64,000 bases of DNA from Tateyamaria sp. ANG-S1 (GTDB lineage Bacteria > Pseudomonadota > Alphaproteobacteria > Rhodobacterales > Rhodobacteraceae). Under the pieces are notes generated by a model. It was not told the DNA's origin. It saw nothing but the letters and a program-made list of their open reading frames with translations, and made no database searches. The translations under genes and the position numbers were made by a program. The first letter of the stretch is position 1, and every line of letters begins with the position of its first letter. The stretch lies in NCBI RefSeq assembly GCF_000814025.1, contig NZ_JWLL01000016.1, forward strand, positions 1 through 64,000, given 5' to 3'. This document shows, in pieces, positions 60,068-64,000 of this stretch.

Positions 60068-61243
60068 TCAGTTCAGCCGTGCCCGCAGGACGCGCACCAT
60101 GTTGCCGCCCATGACTTTCGCGATGGTCGGCTCATCCAGCCCAGCGTCGATCAGTGCGTGGGTGAGGCTGGCGAGTTTGGAGGTGTCGAAGGCTGTTGTG
60201 ACCGACCCGTCGAAGTCGGAGCCGAGAGAGACGTGATCCGCGCCCACGGTGTCGATGGCCTGCACGATCATGGCGGCGATGGCCTCGGGCGTGGCATCGC
60301 GGCAGAGGATGTCGCCCCAATAGCCCAGCCCGATCACGCCGCCGGTGGAGGCGACGGCCTGCATCAGATCGTCTTCGAAATTGCGGGTGACGGGACAGAA
60401 GCCGTGCAGGCCGGTGTGGCTGACGATCACCGGCATGTCCGTCATGGCGATGGCGTCGCGGGCCACGGCAGGGCTGGCATGGGCGAGGTCGAGGACCATG
60501 CCGCGGGCTTCGATTTCCGCCACCACCGCGCGCCCGAAGTCGGTCAGCCCCATGTCGCGCGTGCCGTGAAGCGAGCCGCCGAGTTCGTTGTCGAAGAAGT
60601 GTTGCAGGCCGATGATGCGGTGGCCCGCCGCCTCGATCCGGTCGAGATTGGCCATGTCCCCTTCGAGCGCGTGGGCCCCTTCAATGCCGAGCAGGCCACC
60701 CACAGCCTTGCTGCCGTTTGCGCGGGCGGTGAGGTGGGCGTCAAGCTCTGCTTGCGAGGTGATGACTGTCAGCCGGTCGGGCACGCGGGCGGCGACCTTG
60801 TGCAGCCGTTCGGCCTGGTAGATCGCCCGTTCGGCCAGTGACCCCCAGGTGCGGGGCGGCCACATCTGACCGATGGCGAGCGGCGTGATGTTGTCGAAGG
60901 TTTCGGCCGAGTTTGCCTCGTAATTCTGGCCTGCGGGGGACTTGGTCACGGCGGCGAAGACCTGGAGCGCCACGCCTCCTTCGATCAGGCGCGGGATGTC
61001 GACATGGCCCCGGTCGGCGCGGTGTTCGATACTGCGTTTCCACAGGAGGCTGTCGGCGTGCCAGTCGCCCACGACCAGCGTGTCGTGCAGCGATTGGGCG
61101 GTGTCGGAGACGGGGTAGGGATCGTGCGGGACAACGGCATTGCGCCCTTTTTCGACGTAGCCCGGGGCGAAGGTCAGGAAGGCGGCGATGGCGGCCGCCA
61201 GGACGATGCCAAGTCCGATGAGACCGCGTTTGATCCAGCGCAT
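60068..61243 (-). CDS. Membrane dipeptidase (M19 renal dipeptidase family)
   Basis: 391 residues. An N-terminal anchor (LIGLGIVLAAAIAAFLTFAPGY) is followed by the amidohydrolase barrel. Metal-binding and catalytic motifs are DWHADSLLW, GLLGIEGAHAL, VLDLAHASP, VSHTGLHGF and SLGSDFDGS. It hydrolyses dipeptides at the periplasmic face. It is alone on this strand, divergent from the Gfo/Idh gene. Confidence 0.92.
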   Translation of the reverse strand: MRWIKRGLIGLGIVLAAAIAAFLTFAPGYVEKGRNAVVPHDPYPVSDTAQSLHDTLVVGDWHADSLLWKRSIEHRADRGHVDIPRLIEGGVALQVFAAVTKSPAGQNYEANSAETFDNITPLAIGQMWPPRTWGSLAERAIYQAERLHKVAARVPDRLTVITSQAELDAHLTARANGSKAVGGLLGIEGAHALEGDMANLDRIEAAGHRIIGLQHFFDNELGGSLHGTRDMGLTDFGRAVVAEIEARGMVLDLAHASPAVARDAIAMTDMPVIVSHTGLHGFCPVTRNFEDDLMQAVASTGGVIGLGYWGDILCRDATPEAIAAMIVQAIDTVGADHVSLGSDFDGSVTTAFDTSKLASLTHALIDAGLDEPTIAKVMGGNMVRVLRARLN

Positions 61244-61380
61244 GATGTCCTCCCGCCTGTGTGGGTGTCAGCTTAGGCCGCGCGGCATTCCGCAGGCCAG
61301 CATGACGGCGCGGCACGTGGCGTCTTGTGCGCGGTTGGGCAGGGGGTAAGGTAGTGGTTCACATTTGGAGTATACGCGTA

Positions 61381-62379
61381 TTGGAACCGATCAGATGGGG
61401 TATTCTGGGGGCGAGTGGTTTTGCCCGCAGGGATATGGCGCCTGCTATTCATGCAGCCAAAGGGGCGGAATTGGTGGGGTTGGCGACATCCTCGCCGGAC
61501 AAGGCGGAGGGGTTTCTTGCGTTCTGCCCGTCCTTGCAGGTGTACGGCAGCTATGAGGCGCTGCTCGCCGATCCGGGGATTGATGCCGTTTACATTCCGC
61601 TGCCCAACCACCTGCATGTGGAGTGGTCGCTGAAGGCGCTGGAGGCGGGCAAGCATGTGCTGTGTGAAAAGCCGATGGCGATGGCGGCGGGTGAGTACGA
61701 CGCGCTGATTGCGGCGCGTGATGCGTCCGCGTGCTTTGCCACCGAAGCCTATATGATTGTCCACCATCCGCAGTGGCAGAGGGCGAAGGCGCTTTATGAG
61801 GAGGGTGCCATTGGGCGGCTCATTCATGTGGCGGGGCTTTTTGGTTATGACAATGCCAGCGAGCCGGGGAATGTGCGCAACCGGCCCGAGACGGGTGGGG
61901 GCGGTATTCCGGACATTGGCGTTTACACCTATGGCTGTACCCGTTGGCTGACGGGCGAGGAGCCGGTTGAGATCACCCATGCGGATGTGGATTTCGAGAA
62001 CGGCGTCGATGTGTTGGCCCGCGTGTCGGCGCGGTTTCCGTCCTTTTCCGCCCATTGGGTGAATTCGATGCGGATGCACCCGTGTCAGGAGATGACCTTT
62101 GTCGGCTCGGACGGGATCATCAAGCTGACGGCCCCGTTTAATCCCGCGCGCTTTGCCACCGCCAGGCTGGAGTTGCAGCGCAATGTGCATGGTGTGGCGG
62201 GTGCGGCAGCGGTGACTGAGGAACGGTTTCCGGGGGTAGATCACTATGTGCTGCAGGTGGAGGCGTTTTCGGCCCATGTGCGGGAGGGCACGCCGTACCC
62301 CTGGCATCTGGAGGATGCGCGGGGGACGCAGGCGGTGATTGACGCGGTCTTTGCCAAGGTGGGGGCTGCTGGAGGCTGA
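61381..62379 (+). CDS. Gfo/Idh/MocA-family oxidoreductase
   Basis: 332 residues from TTG 61381, with GGAG at 61367-61370; GTG 61354 is an alternative. The Rossmann part reads IRWGILGASGFARRDMAPAI, then VYIPLPNHLHVEWSLKALEAGKHVLCEKPMA with the Glu-Lys-Pro motif, and the C-terminal domain with GGGGIPDIGVY. It oxidises or reduces a sugar-type substrate with NAD(P). The piece of repeat R4 acts as its terminator. Confidence 0.88.
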   Translation: MEPIRWGILGASGFARRDMAPAIHAAKGAELVGLATSSPDKAEGFLAFCPSLQVYGSYEALLADPGIDAVYIPLPNHLHVEWSLKALEAGKHVLCEKPMAMAAGEYDALIAARDASACFATEAYMIVHHPQWQRAKALYEEGAIGRLIHVAGLFGYDNASEPGNVRNRPETGGGGIPDIGVYTYGCTRWLTGEEPVEITHADVDFENGVDVLARVSARFPSFSAHWVNSMRMHPCQEMTFVGSDGIIKLTAPFNPARFATARLELQRNVHGVAGAAAVTEERFPGVDHYVLQVEAFSAHVREGTPYPWHLEDARGTQAVIDAVFAKVGAAGG

Positions 62380-62380
62380 T

Positions 62381-62413
62381 CGCCCCTTCGGGGAGGATTT
62401 TTTGAAACAGGGA
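62381..62413 (+). terminator. Terminator-like fragment of the dispersed repeat (R4)
   Basis: CCCCTTCGGGG, then AGGATTTTTTGAAACAGGGA. It is the left end of the same repeat found at R1-R3, without the GC hairpins. It forms a hairpin plus T-run right after the Gfo/Idh stop. Confidence 0.65.
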
Positions 62414-62424
62414 AGGGCGGCGTG

Positions 62425-62694
62425 ATGGCAGGCGGATGGGCCAAGGACGGGGCGGTATCGGAGCAGATCGAGGCGTCGATTTCGGATGAGCTGGCGCGGA
62501 TGAAGGCGCGGCCTGCGCCTGTGGGTGAGAGCCTGACCCATTGTGCGGAATGCGAGGAACCGATCCCCGAGGCGCGGCGCATGGCCATTCCTGGTGTGAA
62601 ATTGTGTGTCGATTGCGTGGCGGAGCGGGATGCGGCCTTTCGCGCGCGGGGCGGGATCAATCGGCGCGGGTCGAAGGACAGCCAGTTGAAGTGA
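62425..62694 (+). CDS. DksA/TraR-type C4 zinc-finger protein
   Basis: 89 residues from ATG 62425; an overlapping GTG start is also possible. The zinc finger is CAECEEPIPEARRMAIPGVKLCVDC (C-x2-C and C-x2-C), as in TraR/DksA. It lacks the long N-terminal coiled coil of full-size DksA, so it belongs to the short group. It may bind RNA polymerase. Confidence 0.85.
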   Translation: MAGGWAKDGAVSEQIEASISDELARMKARPAPVGESLTHCAECEEPIPEARRMAIPGVKLCVDCVAERDAAFRARGGINRRGSKDSQLK

Positions 62695-62703
62695 GGGACG
62701 CTG

Positions 62704-63549
62704 ATGTTTGTTGAGCTGGAGACAGCGCGGATTTTCTTTGATGTGATCGGCCCGAAGCTGGAGCCTGTGGGCGAGGAGATGGTGCCGCGCCCGACATTGC
62801 TCGTGCTGCATGGGGGGCCGGGCTTTGACCATACGACGTTGCGCCCGTATTTTGACCGGTTCGCGGATGCCTTTCAGGTGGTCTATCTGGATCATCGGGG
62901 CTGTGGTCGGTCGAGCGGTGACCCGGAAACCTGGACGCTGGATCAGTGGGCCGATGACATTGCCGATTTTTGCGCGGCTTTGGGGATCGAGGCGCCGCTG
63001 GTCTTTGGCCAGTCCTTTGGCGGGATGGTGGCGATGCACTATGCCGCGCGCCATCCCGAGGGGCCTGCGAAGGTCATCCTGTCCTCGACCGCGGCGCGGT
63101 TTCGGTTGGATGCGACCATGGACATGATGCGTCGTTTGGGCGGGGATGAGGCGGCAGCGCTGGCCGAAGCGTTTTTTACTGCGCCGTCCGAGGAGGTTTA
63201 TGCCGCTTATGGCGAGACGTGCCTGCCGCTTTACACGCAATCTGTTGATCCAAATGCGGGTGCGTTCCGCAAGCGCGCCATCGAGCGGCCTGAGGTTGCG
63301 GTGCATTTCTTTGAGAAAGAGATGATGGAGATGGATTTGCGGGCCGGGCTGGCGGCGATCCGCTGCCCGGTGCTGGTAATGGGCGGTGCGCTTGATCCGG
63401 TGACGCCGCCCATCTGTTCGCAGGAGATTGCGCAAGCGGTCGGCGATAATGCCGTGCTGGAGATGTTCGACGGCTGCGGGCATGGTGCGCACCGCGATGA
63501 TCCGGCGGGTGCCGAGCGAGTGATGCGGGCGTTTCTGGGCGGCGGTTGA
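62704..63549 (+). CDS. Alpha/beta hydrolase (proline iminopeptidase-like)
   Basis: 281 residues. The fold is VLHGGPGFDHTTLRPYF, VVYLDHRGCGRSS, nucleophile elbow FGQSFGGMVAMHYAARHP with the catalytic Ser, the Asp in GGALDPVTP and the His in GCGHGAHRD. HGGPG and DxRGxGRS are typical of proline iminopeptidases. It lies nine bases after the zinc-finger gene. Confidence 0.9.
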   Translation: MFVELETARIFFDVIGPKLEPVGEEMVPRPTLLVLHGGPGFDHTTLRPYFDRFADAFQVVYLDHRGCGRSSGDPETWTLDQWADDIADFCAALGIEAPLVFGQSFGGMVAMHYAARHPEGPAKVILSSTAARFRLDATMDMMRRLGGDEAAALAEAFFTAPSEEVYAAYGETCLPLYTQSVDPNAGAFRKRAIERPEVAVHFFEKEMMEMDLRAGLAAIRCPVLVMGGALDPVTPPICSQEIAQAVGDNAVLEMFDGCGHGAHRDDPAGAERVMRAFLGGG

Positions 63550-63603
63550 GGGCTGACCCGCGCCGCGGCGCGCGGCGAGGGTCTTGGTCTTGTGCGGGGC
63601 GCG

Positions 63604-64000
63604 TTAGTCTTCCATCGCTTCGAGTTCGTCGATGAAGCCCGAGATCATACTCAGCCCCTTGTCCCAGAATTTGGGGTCGGAGGCGTCGAGGCCGAAGGGG
63701 GCCAGAAGCTCTTTGTGGTGTTTGGAGCCGCCCGCTTTGAGCATGTCGAAATATTTATCCTCAAAACCCGGTGCGCCTTCTTCGTAGACGGAGTAGAGCG
63801 CGTTCACGAGACCGTCGCCGAAGGCGTAGGCGTAGACGTAGAAGGGCGAGTGGACGAAGTGGGGGATGTAGGCCCAGAACGTCTCGTACCCGTCCATGAA
63901 TTCGAAGGCGGGGCCGAGGCTTTCGCCCTGTACGCTCATCCAGATGGCGTTGATGTCTTCGGGCGTCAGCTCACCGCCGCGCCGTGCCTCGTGCAGTTTG
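63604..64000 (-). CDS. pepF: Oligoendopeptidase F, C-terminal part (runs off the window)
   Basis: The last about 132 codons of an M3 oligoendopeptidase; the frame continues past the right end. The helical region ELTPEDINAIWMSVQGES, then PHFVHSPFYVYAYAFGDGLVNALYSVYEEG and AGGSKHHKELLAPFGLDA, matches PepF; the zinc-binding HExxH lies outside the window. It degrades cytoplasmic oligopeptides. Confidence 0.88.
   Translation of the reverse strand, partial: KLHEARRGGELTPEDINAIWMSVQGESLGPAFEFMDGYETFWAYIPHFVHSPFYVYAYAFGDGLVNALYSVYEEGAPGFEDKYFDMLKAGGSKHHKELLAPFGLDASDPKFWDKGLSMISGFIDELEAMED

Noticed and set aside
1-64000. CRISPR array, rRNA operon, complete IS element or prophage
   Set aside because: No regular spaced repeats, rRNA sequence, transposase or phage structural gene was seen.

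Overview
The window looks like a chromosomal segment of a Rhodobacteraceae (Roseobacter-group) alphaproteobacterium. The evidence is the high GC content and gene set, a tRNA-His without G-1 and with A73, SOS boxes of the alphaproteobacterial type GTTC-N7-GTTC, an RpoH with the QKKLFFNLRK box, PutA with a separate Lrp-type regulator, a C-terminally shortened MetRS, and small Rhodobacterales-type proteins (DUF6324, DUF6476, DUF3572). No rRNA, CRISPR array or intact prophage is seen.

Layout. 1-5 kb: DUF3592-like protein, an orphan CoxL-like molybdenum hydroxylase subunit, a DUF2235 hydrolase and a thioesterase. 5-7 kb: divergent metF/metR sharing a perfect MetR box. 7-14.5 kb: SDR/TetR pair with two matching operators, suhB, GFA protein, rhomboid protease, putA/putR. 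14.5-22.5 kb: TPR protein, tRNA-Leu, chemoreceptor, metG, MFS, YceI, and an orphan imuA-like gene with an SOS box. 22.6-27.7 kb: aldo/keto reductase and a carnitine-to-glycine-betaine cluster (cdhR, dehydrocarnitine cleavage enzyme, lipoprotein, carnitine dehydrogenase-thioesterase fusion). 28-29 kb: a decayed fatty-acid desaturase. 29-33.3 kb: EamA, NUDIX, DUF983, and an EF-hand/ECF sigma/membrane anchor/metal-sensor-like cassette. 33.3-39.2 kb: a PleD-like cyclase without its phospho-acceptor, DUF3572, HAD, a non-pyrrolysine MttB protein, and an H-NOX gene without heme-binding residues coupled to an HNOBA-like/GGDEF cyclase.

About 39.5-42.8 kb is a small decayed mobilisable element next to tRNA-Glu: a replication gene with a nonsense codon, a possible oriT, a relaxase, and a short membrane protein fused to an integrase tail. 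43-49 kb: recJ, glpX, hom, a lipoprotein, TetR and pirin. 49.1-49.9 kb is gene-poor, with palindromes, a structured repeat and a possible RNA. 50-55.4 kb: M48 lipoprotein, a ClpP-like membrane protein next to an amber-split membrane gene, mmcB with an SOS box, a beta-barrel protein, DUF6324 and GNAT. 55.4-64 kb: tRNA-His, ABC-F with a possible attenuator leader, DUF6476/rluD, rpoH, M19 dipeptidase, Gfo/Idh oxidoreductase, DksA/TraR-like zinc finger, an alpha/beta hydrolase and the 3' end of pepF.

Three things stand out. The first is a dispersed hairpin repeat whose stem changes by compensatory pairs between copies. The second is the H-NOX/HNOBA-like cyclase pair in which H-NOX has lost its heme ligand. 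The third is the decayed tRNA-Glu element. Three genes are interrupted by in-frame stop codons.
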